A stretch of DNA of 38,467 nucleotides. Source: Treponema sp. GTDB taxonomy: Bacteria; Spirochaetota; Spirochaetia; Treponematales; Breznakiellaceae. Positions 23,024 through 31,597 of the stretch are shown in pieces (position 1 is the stretch's first letter; each line of letters begins with the position of its first letter). The stretch is from NCBI GenBank assembly GCA_031258115.1, contig JAIRNJ010000006.1, positions 1 through 38,467 on the forward strand, written 5' to 3'. The notes below the pieces were generated by a model that was given only the letters and a program-made list of their open reading frames with translations, made no database searches and had not been told where the DNA came from. Position numbers and translations under genes: made by a program.

Positions 23024-24388
23024 ATGAAAAGATTTATCGTAACGGTTTTTGTTCTGGTTCTGGGCTGCGCTCCGGCATTTGCCGGAGGCGGGAAGCAGAG
23101 TCAAAGCGGCGGCGTGGCGGGGGGAAAGAAGACTGTCTCCTTTTATACCTGGTGGGCGGATGCCGAGCGGGCCATGGGGGAGGCGCTTGTGGCAGAATTT
23201 GAAAAGGCAAATCCGAATTTAAAGGTGGAGCAGAATTATGTGGCCTACAATGATTATCACAGCAAGATTAATACCGTCATGGCCTCGGGGGTTCCCGCGG
23301 ATGTATTTCAGCTTAACGAATTCCTGATAAAGGAATGGGGAAACAAGGACGTTATTCAGGATCAGCGTCCCTATTACCTTGCCGCCGGCATCAACCCTGA
23401 AGAATTTTCCCTCTCCAGCGGCACCTTTTCTACCGGACAGAAACTCTGGGCCATTTCTTACGGAGTAACCACCATTGCTCTGTTCTACAACAGGGACATG
23501 CTGAAGGAAGCGGGTATAACTCCTCCGCCCGAGGATGTTACCAAACCCTGGACATGGGATCAGTATGTGGCGGCCGCGAAAAAGCTCACCAAAGACGCAA
23601 ACGGCAGGACTCCCAACGATGCGGGTTTCAATTACGACAACCTGATTCAGTACGGTACGGTGATGCCGACTTCCTGGATCTATGTGCTTCCCCTGCTGTA
23701 TACCGGCAACAGTTCGGTTGCCAATTCCGCCGGCACAGCCCTGGAGATTACCAGTCCCGCGGGTATAAGAATTATCCAAAGCATTGCCAACCTGGCCCTG
23801 GTTGACAAGGTTGCTCCCACCGTGGCCATGACCAACACCAACGCATTCTCAAGCCTTCCCACCATGCTTATGAACGGCCAGTTGGGTATGTTTATCGGCG
23901 GAACCTTCCAGTTTCCGGATTTCAAAAATGAAGGATACGATGTAGGTATTGCCCAAATTCCGTCATTCTCCGGCAGGGGGGACAGCATGACTCTGCCCGG
24001 CGGGTTTGTGCTGGGTAAAGGCGCGGGAAATGACGCCTTTAGTCTTGCGCATTTTATTTCAAATTACAATAACTGGGTAACCGCGTCCAAAAGCTCCAAA
24101 GTGGCCCTTACGCAGCTTCCCGATACCCGGTCTACCTATACCGATCCGGCCCTAAATGCCGCCTGGATTGCCCAGTTCGATGCCAATCTGGCCAAGGTTG
24201 CCGGGGATATAATCCAGAAGGCATGCCGGCCCAGCGAGAGCATCAACCTGAAGAATTTCTCCGAAATCATGGATCAAACCATCGCGCCTGTGCTGGACAA
24301 GGTCTGGCTTGGATCCGAAACCGCACAGCAGGCTTTGCCGCCCCTGAATCAGGTGCTGCAGGGTAAGCTGCAGGGTGTCTGGGATTAA
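23024..24388 (+). CDS. ABC transporter sugar-binding protein (family 1)
   Basis: 454-residue extracellular solute-binding protein of CUT1 sugar ABC systems. The export signal has a possible lipobox VLGC and also a type I-like site AFA-GGG, so the mode of anchoring is ambiguous. The mature part begins with a Gly/Ser linker, followed by KTVSFYTWWADAERAMGEALVAEFEKANPNLKVE and the family's second landmark VPADVFQLNEFLIKEW. Later landmarks are WAISYGVTTIALFYNRDMLKEAGI, and MLMNGQLGMFIGGTFQFPDF at the hinge, then LPGGFVLGKGAGN. It captures a carbohydrate in the periplasm and hands it to the two permeases that follow. ATG 23024 has AGGAGG 9 nt upstream. The neighbouring GH36-like gene suggests an alpha-galactoside, which is inference. 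Confidence 0.95.
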   Translation: MKRFIVTVFVLVLGCAPAFAGGGKQSQSGGVAGGKKTVSFYTWWADAERAMGEALVAEFEKANPNLKVEQNYVAYNDYHSKINTVMASGVPADVFQLNEFLIKEWGNKDVIQDQRPYYLAAGINPEEFSLSSGTFSTGQKLWAISYGVTTIALFYNRDMLKEAGITPPPEDVTKPWTWDQYVAAAKKLTKDANGRTPNDAGFNYDNLIQYGTVMPTSWIYVLPLLYTGNSSVANSAGTALEITSPAGIRIIQSIANLALVDKVAPTVAMTNTNAFSSLPTMLMNGQLGMFIGGTFQFPDFKNEGYDVGIAQIPSFSGRGDSMTLPGGFVLGKGAGNDAFSLAHFISNYNNWVTASKSSKVALTQLPDTRSTYTDPALNAAWIAQFDANLAKVAGDIIQKACRPSESINLKNFSEIMDQTIAPVLDKVWLGSETAQQALPPLNQVLQGKLQGVWD

Positions 24389-24403
24389 GGTAAAACGCCC
24401 GCG

Positions 24404-24425
24404 CCCCGCCGTTTAGCCGGCGGGG
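24404..24425 (+). repeat. GC-rich intercistronic hairpin after the binding-protein gene
   Basis: CCCCGCCG (24404-24411) pairs perfectly with CGGCGGGG (24418-24425) across a 6-nt loop. No T-run follows, so transcription probably continues into the permeases. As in malE-malF-type operons, such a stem can protect the binding-protein mRNA from 3' decay and give it higher expression than the permeases. It is placed 15 nt after the stop, and 34 nt before the next ATG. Confidence 0.65.
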
Positions 24426-24459
24426 TGTATCTCGTTACTCGTTACGGAGGGGAGCCGGC

Positions 24460-25371
24460 ATGGCTGTTTTCAACAATCGGGTGCATAAAAACAGTATCGA
24501 ACATTCCCAGTTCCGCTGGGGCTATATCTTTCTTGCTCCCTGTATCCTGGGGCTTGTAATATTTCATTTTGGGCCCATGCTGTACAGCCTCCTTATCAGT
24601 TTTACCCGCTGGGACATGATTACCCCCGCACAATTCACCGGCCCGGGAAACTATGTGGAACTGCTCAGGGAACCCCTGGTGGGCCTTTCGATCCGGGTAA
24701 CCCTGTACTATGCCCTTCTTACGGTTCCCCTCATAACGGTCGTTACCTTTCTCGTCGCCGTTCTTTTAAGTTCCGGCGTCAGGGGGATTTCGGTATACCG
24801 CACCATTTTCTATATCCCTTCAATAGTGCCGGTTGTGGCTTCTTCCGCCCTGTGGCTCTATATATACAATCCCATGTTTGGGCTTTTAAATTCCCTGTTC
24901 AGATCCCTCGGGCTGCCCCCCCAAAATTTTATCTTTAGTCCCGAAGGAGCCGTACCGGGGCTCGCCATCATGGCGGTATGGATGGCGGGTAATACGGTGG
25001 TCATCTATCTGGCAGGGCTTCAGGGAATTTCCCGGAGCCTCTACGAAGCCGCGGATCTTGACGGGGCAAACGCGGTTCAGCGCTTTTTCCACATTACGGT
25101 TCCCGTGATGACGCCGATTATTTTTTACAATATGCTTATGGCCCTCATCGGCGCCATGCAGACTTTTACCCAGGCTTTTATCATGACATCCGGAGGGCCC
25201 GGCAACGCAAGCCTATTCTATTCATTGTACCTCTATCAGCAGGCTTTCAAATATCAAAAAATGGGTTACGCTTCGGCCCTTTCCTGGGTGCTTTTTATCA
25301 TTGTCGCCCTGCTGACCGCGCTGGTGTTCCGCAGTTCCCGTAAATGGGTTTTTTATGAAAGCAAGGGGTAG
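24460..25371 (+). CDS. Sugar ABC transporter permease, MalF/UgpA type
   Basis: 303-residue inner-membrane protein with six hydrophobic segments (first at about 20-45: IFLAPCILGLVIFHFGPMLYSLLIS). The ATPase-coupling EAA loop is SLYEAADLDGANAVQRFFHITVPVM (about 191-215). The N-terminal GYIFLAPCILGLVIF and LYSLLISFTRWDM are typical of CUT1 first permeases. It forms the transmembrane channel with the next gene product. ATG 24460 follows GGAGGGG. The 72-nt spacer upstream contains a GC-rich hairpin. Only 6 nt separate it from the next gene. Confidence 0.95.
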   Translation: MAVFNNRVHKNSIEHSQFRWGYIFLAPCILGLVIFHFGPMLYSLLISFTRWDMITPAQFTGPGNYVELLREPLVGLSIRVTLYYALLTVPLITVVTFLVAVLLSSGVRGISVYRTIFYIPSIVPVVASSALWLYIYNPMFGLLNSLFRSLGLPPQNFIFSPEGAVPGLAIMAVWMAGNTVVIYLAGLQGISRSLYEAADLDGANAVQRFFHITVPVMTPIIFYNMLMALIGAMQTFTQAFIMTSGGPGNASLFYSLYLYQQAFKYQKMGYASALSWVLFIIVALLTALVFRSSRKWVFYESKG

Positions 25372-25377
25372 TCTCTT

Positions 25378-26202
25378 ATGAAAATACGGATGAGCTATGC
25401 GATCAATCTGGTTTTGCTGGTATTTCTCTCTGTTATCATGGTATTCCCCTTTGTCTGGCTGGTACGGAGCGCATTTATGACTCAGCGGGAGATCATGACC
25501 ATTCCGATTAAATGGATACCCAACAGTTTTAACTTTAACAATTTCAAAAACGCCTTTAAGGCCGCGCCCTTTGGGCTGTACTTCTTCAATTCGATTCTGC
25601 TTGCCGTGGTGAACATGGTAGGGCAGATCTTAAGTTCAAGTTATATTGCTTTTGGCTTCGCCCGGCTCCGCTTCAGGGGCAGGGACTTCTGGTTTGCCCT
25701 GCTCCTCTCCACCATGATGATTCCCTATACGGTGGTGATGATCCCCCAGTTTATTTTCTGGAAAACCCTGGGCGCCTATAACACGTTTATCCCCCTGATG
25801 CTTCCCGCTTTTTTCGGTCATGCCTTTAACGTATTCCTGGTACGGCAGTTCTATATGGGGATCCCCAGGGACTATGACGAAGCGGCCCTTGCGGACGGGG
25901 CCGATTATTTTATGATCTACCGCCGTATTGTCATGCCCATGGCAACTCCGGTACTCTGTTCGGTGGGGGTCTTTACCTTTATGAGCTGCTGGAACGATTT
26001 TATCGGCCCCCTGCTGTATCTGGACAAACCGAACCTTAAAACCGTTTCCCTGGGATTGCAGATTTTTATCGGACAGTACACCGGTCAGATGAATCTGATG
26101 ATGGCCGCTTCCAGCGCAGCAATCCTGCCCATGATTGTGATATTCTTCTTTGCCCAGCGTTATTTTATTGAAGGAATAACGTTTTCGGGTCTTAAAGGAT
26201 AA
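25378..26202 (+). CDS. Sugar ABC transporter permease, MalG/UgpE type
   Basis: 274-residue inner-membrane permease with six hydrophobic segments, the second half of the channel. The EAA loop is DYDEAALADGADYFMIYRRIVMPMA. N-terminal VIMVFPFVWLVRSAFMTQREIM and C-terminal AAILPMIVIFFFAQRYFIEGITFSGLKG are canonical for CUT1 second permeases. It follows its partner by 6 nt. No ATP-binding gene follows, so the transporter must rely on a shared ATPase of the MsmK/MalK type encoded elsewhere. The 3' flank contains an 18-bp tandem repeat. Confidence 0.95.
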   Translation: MKIRMSYAINLVLLVFLSVIMVFPFVWLVRSAFMTQREIMTIPIKWIPNSFNFNNFKNAFKAAPFGLYFFNSILLAVVNMVGQILSSSYIAFGFARLRFRGRDFWFALLLSTMMIPYTVVMIPQFIFWKTLGAYNTFIPLMLPAFFGHAFNVFLVRQFYMGIPRDYDEAALADGADYFMIYRRIVMPMATPVLCSVGVFTFMSCWNDFIGPLLYLDKPNLKTVSLGLQIFIGQYTGQMNLMMAASSAAILPMIVIFFFAQRYFIEGITFSGLKG

Positions 26203-26206
26203 GGAA

Positions 26207-26260
26207 GCAGAGTGTTATGTAAGCACAAAGTGTTATGTAAGCACAGAGTGTTACGTGTAA
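26207..26260. repeat. Imperfect 18-bp tandem repeat, about three copies
   Basis: Copies at 26207-26222, 26223-26240 and 26241-26260 share the core GCAC(A/G)AAGTGTTATGTAA with small changes. The repeat fills the 59-bp spacer between the convergent ends of the second permease (stop at 26202) and the YesN-like regulator (stop at 26262). It is not a CRISPR: units are directly adjacent and too short. Its role is unknown; slippage or a protein-binding array is possible. Confidence 0.75.
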
Positions 26261-26261
26261 T

Positions 26262-27722
26262 TTAGTGATGGTGAGCCATGCGGTAATCGCTGGGGGAGAG
26301 GTGATATTTTCTTTTGAAAATTTTGGAAAAGTAATTCGGATCCATATAGCCCACCTGTTCGGATATATCCGTTATTTTTGTATCCGAAGAAGTCAGGTAT
26401 TCTTCCGCTTTTCCCAGACGCATCTCTTCCAGGTATTCCACAAGGGTAAGTCCTGTTTTTTCCCTGAAGCGGCGGCACAGGTAGGAGGGGGTTACATAGA
26501 AGTGACCGGATAGATCATTCAGAGTGATGTTGTTCCGGTAATTCTGTTTCAGGTATTCGATAACAGCCGGGATGAGTTCCCTGCTTCTGCCTGCGGCGCC
26601 GATGATTCGGGCCAGTGAAGAGGCGGTTCCGCTGAGAAAAGCCTTTAGGGTTTCCAGGTTTGGGTAGCGGCATAACGCAAAGGGAGACAATTCCAGTTTT
26701 AGCGGGCCGGGCATGGATATATTATGGGTTACATATTTATTGATGAGAAGAAGGATTATGTGCCGGTAAAAGGAACTCAATTCTCCAATTGTTTCATCTC
26801 CGGCGCCTATCTGGTCAAGGAGAATTCCAATCGCAATGCGGCAGGAATCCTGTTGTCCGTTTTCTATCGCATAATCCAGCAATCCCGTATCGGTAGAGAA
26901 ACCGGCGGTTTTTCCGGAACATTCGATCAGGACGGGCCGGAGGAAACGGCTGTTCAGGGATTGTTCAAGACGCTCCGTGAGAAGTTCCAGGGCCTCCGCC
27001 TGGGGATAGGCATAGACAAAGGACATACCGGCCCGGACCGTCAGGGGCTGGAGGACAGGATGCAGATCCCTCCGGGGCATTACACAATCCGGACGATAAT
27101 AGAGCCGCAGGTTTCCGACATTCTGAAAGTAGAGGGAAAGCCTGTTCCCCTTTTCTTCTTCCGGGGAACCTTTAAGAAAGACATGGAGATTTTTCCCTTC
27201 CTTTTCATGTTCGTTAAGAATATCGGCCGACGGGGCATAGGCAGCCAAAAGCGTGCCCCCGCTGAGGATGCGTCTTCCCCCTGTGATATATTCGTCATAA
27301 AGGGCCGAACCGTCTTTTTCAGGAATTTTTTTTCTGCGCTCCTGCCGAATCTGTTTGACCGCGGAGGCAAGCACCGCGTTGAATTCTTCGGTGTCAATGG
27401 GTTTTTTAAGGTAATCCATTACGCCGCTCTGAATGGCTTCCCTCATGTGGGCGAAATCGTCGTAACCGGTTATGATAACGAATTTGGTGGAACAGTCAGG
27501 ATCTTCTTCCCGGATTCTGCGTACCAGGCTGAGGCCGTCGGCGCCGGGCATGTTAATATCCACAAAAAAAACATCAGGCTTTGCCGACCAGTAGAGAATC
27601 ATCGCTCTTTCGGCATTATCCGCACAGCCCAATACCCGGACGGGAGTGCCGGAACTCCGCAGGCGCAGCATAATGCTCTGCTGTATCAGGATCTCATCAT
27701 CGGCAATACACACATCGTACAA
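26262..27722 (-). CDS. YesN-type response regulator, REC plus AraC-type DNA-binding domain
   Basis: 486 residues from a TTG start at 27722, chosen because GGAGG lies 8 nt upstream and because the receiver domain begins immediately (YDVCIADDEILIQQS). The open frame reaches 27896, but that part has no family similarity and runs into the divergent gene. The receiver has Asp8-Asp9, the phosphoacceptor Asp55 (VFFVDINMPG), Thr85 and Lys107. The middle region (about 130-370) is a linker without a recognised motif. The C-terminal 100 residues hold two helix-turn-helix units: YNNITLNDLSGHFYVTPSYLCRRFREKTGL-like, then TKITDISEQVGYMDPNYFSKIFKRKYHLSPSDYR. It is the cytoplasmic partner of the YesM-like kinase and probably activates the sugar genes. 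Its position, beside the ABC operon and divergent from the GH36 gene, supports this. Confidence 0.93.
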   Translation of the reverse strand: MYDVCIADDEILIQQSIMLRLRSSGTPVRVLGCADNAERAMILYWSAKPDVFFVDINMPGADGLSLVRRIREEDPDCSTKFVIITGYDDFAHMREAIQSGVMDYLKKPIDTEEFNAVLASAVKQIRQERRKKIPEKDGSALYDEYITGGRRILSGGTLLAAYAPSADILNEHEKEGKNLHVFLKGSPEEEKGNRLSLYFQNVGNLRLYYRPDCVMPRRDLHPVLQPLTVRAGMSFVYAYPQAEALELLTERLEQSLNSRFLRPVLIECSGKTAGFSTDTGLLDYAIENGQQDSCRIAIGILLDQIGAGDETIGELSSFYRHIILLLINKYVTHNISMPGPLKLELSPFALCRYPNLETLKAFLSGTASSLARIIGAAGRSRELIPAVIEYLKQNYRNNITLNDLSGHFYVTPSYLCRRFREKTGLTLVEYLEEMRLGKAEEYLTSSDTKITDISEQVGYMDPNYFSKIFKRKYHLSPSDYRMAHHH

Positions 27723-27747
27723 AGAATCTTCCTCCACACCGGATGTA

Positions 27748-27778
27748 ATTATATCATGAAAATAAGAAAAAGGATCAA
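27748..27778 (-). promoter_or_regulatory. Possible sigma70-type promoter of the YesN-like gene
   Basis: The minus strand carries a perfect -10 TATAAT (27753-27748) with a TTGATC-like -35 (27778-27773) at a long 19-nt spacing. Transcription would begin near 27741, 6 nt before the GGAGG at 27735-27731. The 88-bp spacer between the two divergent genes must also hold the GH36 promoter, for which no clear boxes were seen. Confidence 0.45.
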
Positions 27779-27810
27779 TAAACACAAAACAAAACACAGG
27801 AGGCATCATT

Positions 27811-29835
27811 TTGAAAAACCTGAACGGAAAGGCGGTCCTGCACTTTACCTGGGCGGAAAAAGCGGAATTCAGCAAGGGCGGATTTTCTTTTGCCATTGCT
27901 CCGCCTTGCGTTGAGATTAACGGCGTTCTGCTAAATGCCCGGCCGGACTTGAGGCAAACCGAAGAAGCGGGGCTCTACCGTTACATCCTTTCCGAAAAAG
28001 CCGAAGCCCTCATGGAGATGAGGTCTTATCCCGGTTTTGCCCGGCTCCGTTACCTCTTGAAAGGAGAGGGTGCAGAGCTTACCAAATCGAAAGGGAAGGA
28101 CAACTTCTCCTACACCGGTTTTGAAATTCCTGAGCACAGCAAAATAACCGAGCTGCAGATCAACCAGTATGCCGCTACCCGGCATGCCTATCTTCCCCAG
28201 ATACTGGAACGCCCCGAGGCCGAATGGCTTGGGGAACTTTCGTTTTCAGGTCCAATCCTCCTGGCGGAGTGGGTTCCCGAACCGGGGAAGAAACATACGC
28301 TGCTCTGTGCCTATGAACACGGCGGCGAATACACCGATGATTTTCTTAAATTCAATTTACGGCGCAGGGACGGCGTTTTCAATGTGAGCCTGGAATGCGG
28401 CGACGGAACTTATTGTAACAAAACCTGTTTCAGCGATAAAAAGCCCTATGTTACGCCCTGGTTTCAGATAGGATTCTGCGAAGGCGGCAGGGAAGACATG
28501 CTCAGGGCCTACAGAAATTTTATGCTCCACGACATGGGTGAATTGTCATCGAGAACTCCCTACATATTTTACAATACATGGAACAATCAGGAACGGAACC
28601 GGGCTTTCCGGGGACGCAGGTATCTTCAGGATATGAATACCGAAAGGATGCTTAAAGAAATTGATCTTGCCCACCGTATCGGCATTGATGTCTTTGTCAT
28701 TGATACCGGATGGTATAAAAATACCGGAGACTGGGATGTGGATCTTGATCGCTTTCCCGATGATCTCGGAGAAATACGCAGACGTCTTGAAGCTTACGGG
28801 ATGAAGCTGGGGCTCTGGTTCAATCCTTCGGCCGCCGCGCTGAGTTCCAAGATCAGCCGGGAACATCCTGAATACCGGAAACAGTTTGAAGGAAAGGATG
28901 TGAACATCGGGCCTGTGTGGGAAACGGAAGAGAGTTACAGCATGTGCCTGGTAACCGATTACGCCGATTGGCTTATCGAAAAGCTTGTGGGCATAGGGGA
29001 GCGTTACGGTGTTCGTTACTTCAAATGGGATGCGGTGGACATGAGAGGCTGTACGTCGCCGCATCACAATCACGGAGGGGAAGGAACAGGAGCGGAAGAG
29101 AGGGAAAAGAATTTCCGCTTCCAATGCGGCTTGTCCCTGACCCGTATCGCATCGGAACTGAGCCGGAGACTGCCGGGTGCCATTGTGGATCTCGATGTAA
29201 CCGAAGGCCGCCGTTATGTGGGCCTGGGTTTTCTTGCGGCCGGAAAATTCTTCCACATGAATAACGGCCCTTATTATCACGATTTTGACATTCCCAATGC
29301 CAGGGATACCTACCGGGAAAACTGGAATGTCTTTTTTTATCCCGGCCCGGCGCGCAACCATGTATGCCGTCAGTCCCTGGCCTATGACGCCCTTATTCCA
29401 TCCCTGCTCTTCCTGACGCATTTTCTCCCCGACGGGCCGTCCTGGGCCCGGCAGAACGCCCTCGCCTCCCTCTGCCTTGGGGGTAACGGAATCTGGGGGG
29501 ATCTCCATTCGCTTTCCGATGCGGACATTGAGGAAATTTCCTTCTGTATCAACAGCTATAAGAGAGTTGCCCGTGATGTAACGGAAGCGTATCCTGTGGT
29601 TTCAGGTTTTATCGGCGCCAGCCCGGAGATTCATGAAAAGATAAATCCGGAAACCGGCATGGGTCTTGTGGCTTTTTTTACCAGAGAGCCTGCTGATGTG
29701 GTATACTGTACCCAGGCCCTGGACACGATACCCTCCGTTTCAGGCGCCGATGAGTGGGAAAAACTCGAAGGCGGCAGGGTGAAAATTTGTATGAAGCTGA
29801 AGCAGAATGATGCACGACTGGTATTTTTCGGATAA
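27811..29835 (+). CDS. GH36-like alpha-galactosidase
   Basis: 674-residue cytoplasmic glycoside hydrolase, no signal peptide. The start is TTG at 27811 with AGGAGG 7 nt upstream. The N-terminal ~250 residues form a beta-rich domain (ILLAEWVPEPGKKHTLLCAYEHGG is typical). A (beta/alpha)8 catalytic part starts near residue 250 with PYIFYNTWNNQ and includes IDVFVIDTGWYKNTGDWDVD, GMKLGLWFNPSA and YFKWDAVDM. Asp407 in KWD is the expected nucleophile of clan GH-D, by analogy with KWDMN in GH36. The general acid is less clear; candidates are the Asp and Glu of IVDLDVTEG (around 460-465), because the usual Gly-rich loop is not obvious. Exact specificity is inferred. The kinase gene overlaps its 3' end by 29 nt, so translation is coupled. 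Confidence 0.8.
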   Translation: MKNLNGKAVLHFTWAEKAEFSKGGFSFAIAPPCVEINGVLLNARPDLRQTEEAGLYRYILSEKAEALMEMRSYPGFARLRYLLKGEGAELTKSKGKDNFSYTGFEIPEHSKITELQINQYAATRHAYLPQILERPEAEWLGELSFSGPILLAEWVPEPGKKHTLLCAYEHGGEYTDDFLKFNLRRRDGVFNVSLECGDGTYCNKTCFSDKKPYVTPWFQIGFCEGGREDMLRAYRNFMLHDMGELSSRTPYIFYNTWNNQERNRAFRGRRYLQDMNTERMLKEIDLAHRIGIDVFVIDTGWYKNTGDWDVDLDRFPDDLGEIRRRLEAYGMKLGLWFNPSAAALSSKISREHPEYRKQFEGKDVNIGPVWETEESYSMCLVTDYADWLIEKLVGIGERYGVRYFKWDAVDMRGCTSPHHNHGGEGTGAEEREKNFRFQCGLSLTRIASELSRRLPGAIVDLDVTEGRRYVGLGFLAAGKFFHMNNGPYYHDFDIPNARDTYRENWNVFFYPGPARNHVCRQSLAYDALIPSLLFLTHFLPDGPSWARQNALASLCLGGNGIWGDLHSLSDADIEEISFCINSYKRVARDVTEAYPVVSGFIGASPEIHEKINPETGMGLVAFFTREPADVVYCTQALDTIPSVSGADEWEKLEGGRVKICMKLKQNDARLVFFG

Positions 29836-31597
29836 AATCCGCAAGGCAAATTTAAGGCAGAAGCTGATTGTTCTCATTTCGTTTACCGTGACGGTGATTC
29901 TTCTTTACTGTTTTATGGTATTCGTCATTACCAGTTACAAGAACTCAAGGAGGGATCTTGATAACTATTTACGGAACAGTTACTTTCTGAAAAAAGAGCA
30001 GCTCAATTCGTATCTTTCCCGTATTGATTATACGGCGTATTCGGTTATGTTCAGCAATTGGGTACAGAGGCTCATGGTTATCGACAGGGTAGCGTCCCTT
30101 GCGGAATTCCAGGAGTATCAAAGAAATGTGATCCATTTCCTTAGCAGCCTTTCCAGCGTTAACGATGATCTTTCCTTTGTGCTTCTCTCGGACAGCGCCA
30201 TGGTGTGGAGCAATAACAGCCTTCATTATAATCTTCAATATGACATAACGAAGCAGCCCTGGTTTAACGAACTTTCAAGCCGGAACAAGTATATTGAATA
30301 CGGGAAAAGCGAACTGTTTGCCGGTCTTGGAGACCGCTGGTCTATGACATTTTATTACACCGTGATTAGCTATTATAACTTTTCTCCTTTCGGCTATCTT
30401 GCCATCAACATAACCGGGGAGAATTTAAATTTTTTGATTGCCAACTCCAACAATTCAATTGAGCATAAAACCGCCTTTCATGCAGGTAACGGGGAGGGCA
30501 GGGAAGAATGGATTGTAATTGACGACCGTGAAGGCAGCACCATTCTTTCCAATATGCCCCCAACCGAGTCCAAAGACCGGCCTTTCTCCCCGGGCCCCGG
30601 CTGGTTTTCCCTAAGCGAACCGCTGATGGACGGCCGCTGGACCTTCAATGTATACATCAGGAACAATGTTAATCCCTTCAGCGGCCTTGGAAGCCTCAAT
30701 CTGATATTCCTGCTTCTTATTCCCATCATTATTTTATTTGTCATGATCATCGCGGCCTTTTCCCGGTATCTTACCATTCCGATTGTGAAGTGCAAAAACG
30801 CCATGCTGGAAATACGGAACAAAAATTTTGGCCTTAGCCTGGAGAATCACTATCAGGATGAAATAGGGGAACTTATTTCCGGGTTCAACGACATGTCAGG
30901 AGATCTGGCTCTGCTTCTCAGGGAGAATGCGGAGATTAACGCTCTTCGCCGCGAAGCGGAAATAGATATGCTCCAGCAGAAAGTGAACCCGCATTTTTTG
31001 TACAATACCCTGGAAATCATCAATGCCCTTATCCTTGGAGGAAAGAGCGGCGATGCGGTACAGGTATGCGAACTTCTGGGGAAGATATACCACTATAATC
31101 TCATGAATCGCAAATGGGTAAGCCTTGGCGAAGAATGTGAATATGTAAAAAAATATTTGAATATCCTCAAATACAAGATGAATTATTTGACGGTAGTATG
31201 GGAAATTGATGAAGAGGCATTGAAAACGGATTTTCTTAAACTGATCCTTCAGCCTCTGGTGGAAAATGCGGTACGGCACGGACTTCGTTCAAGGCAGGCG
31301 GACGCGTGTCTTACCATCAGAATCACTCTGAGGGGGGAAAGGACTGAGCTTGTTGTCATGGATAACGGTTCGGGCATTGATGCCGGGGATCTTGCGGACA
31401 TAGAAAAGAATCTGGCGGCGCTGCGGCAGGGGACGCCCTCAGACAGCCCCCATATAGGCATTCCCAATGTATATCAGCGGCTTTATCTGGAATACGGTCA
31501 GGCTATGGAATTTAGTATCGAGTCCCATCTGGATTACGGGACAAAGATTGTCATTATCCTGCCGGTAAAAATTTCCCCTCTCCCCGGTAATCAATAA
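29807..31597 (+). CDS. YesM-type sensor histidine kinase (His_kinase / HATPase_c)
   Basis: 596-residue inner-membrane sensor with a transmembrane helix at about 18-43 and another at about 298-320 (LIFLLLIPIIILFVMIIAAF), with an extracytoplasmic sensing domain of about 250 residues between them. A HAMP segment (YLTIPIVKCKNAMLEIRNKNF) follows. The phosphoacceptor His396 lies in the family box VNPHFLYNTLEIINALI. An ATP-binding region includes LILQPLVENAVRHGLRS (N box), VMDNGSGIDA (G1) and IGIPNVYQRL (G2). It signals to the YesN-like regulator, which lies on the other side of the GH36 gene. The start is one of two adjacent ATGs (29807 or 29810), inside the GH36 coding end. The last 44 bases overlap the convergent jetD. 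Confidence 0.93.
   Translation: MMHDWYFSDKIRKANLRQKLIVLISFTVTVILLYCFMVFVITSYKNSRRDLDNYLRNSYFLKKEQLNSYLSRIDYTAYSVMFSNWVQRLMVIDRVASLAEFQEYQRNVIHFLSSLSSVNDDLSFVLLSDSAMVWSNNSLHYNLQYDITKQPWFNELSSRNKYIEYGKSELFAGLGDRWSMTFYYTVISYYNFSPFGYLAINITGENLNFLIANSNNSIEHKTAFHAGNGEGREEWIVIDDREGSTILSNMPPTESKDRPFSPGPGWFSLSEPLMDGRWTFNVYIRNNVNPFSGLGSLNLIFLLLIPIIILFVMIIAAFSRYLTIPIVKCKNAMLEIRNKNFGLSLENHYQDEIGELISGFNDMSGDLALLLRENAEINALRREAEIDMLQQKVNPHFLYNTLEIINALILGGKSGDAVQVCELLGKIYHYNLMNRKWVSLGEECEYVKKYLNILKYKMNYLTVVWEIDEEALKTDFLKLILQPLVENAVRHGLRSRQADACLTIRITLRGERTELVVMDNGSGIDAGDLADIEKNLAALRQGTPSDSPHIGIPNVYQRLYLEYGQAMEFSIESHLDYGTKIVIILPVKISPLPGNQ

Noticed and set aside
26207-26260. CRISPR array
   Set aside because: Units are adjacent without spacers, too short and only about three; no cas genes in the window.
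26724-27914. 396-codon open frame on the plus strand antisense to the YesN-like gene
   Set aside because: Shadow frame; the minus strand encodes a canonical receiver and AraC-type protein with a ribosome site.
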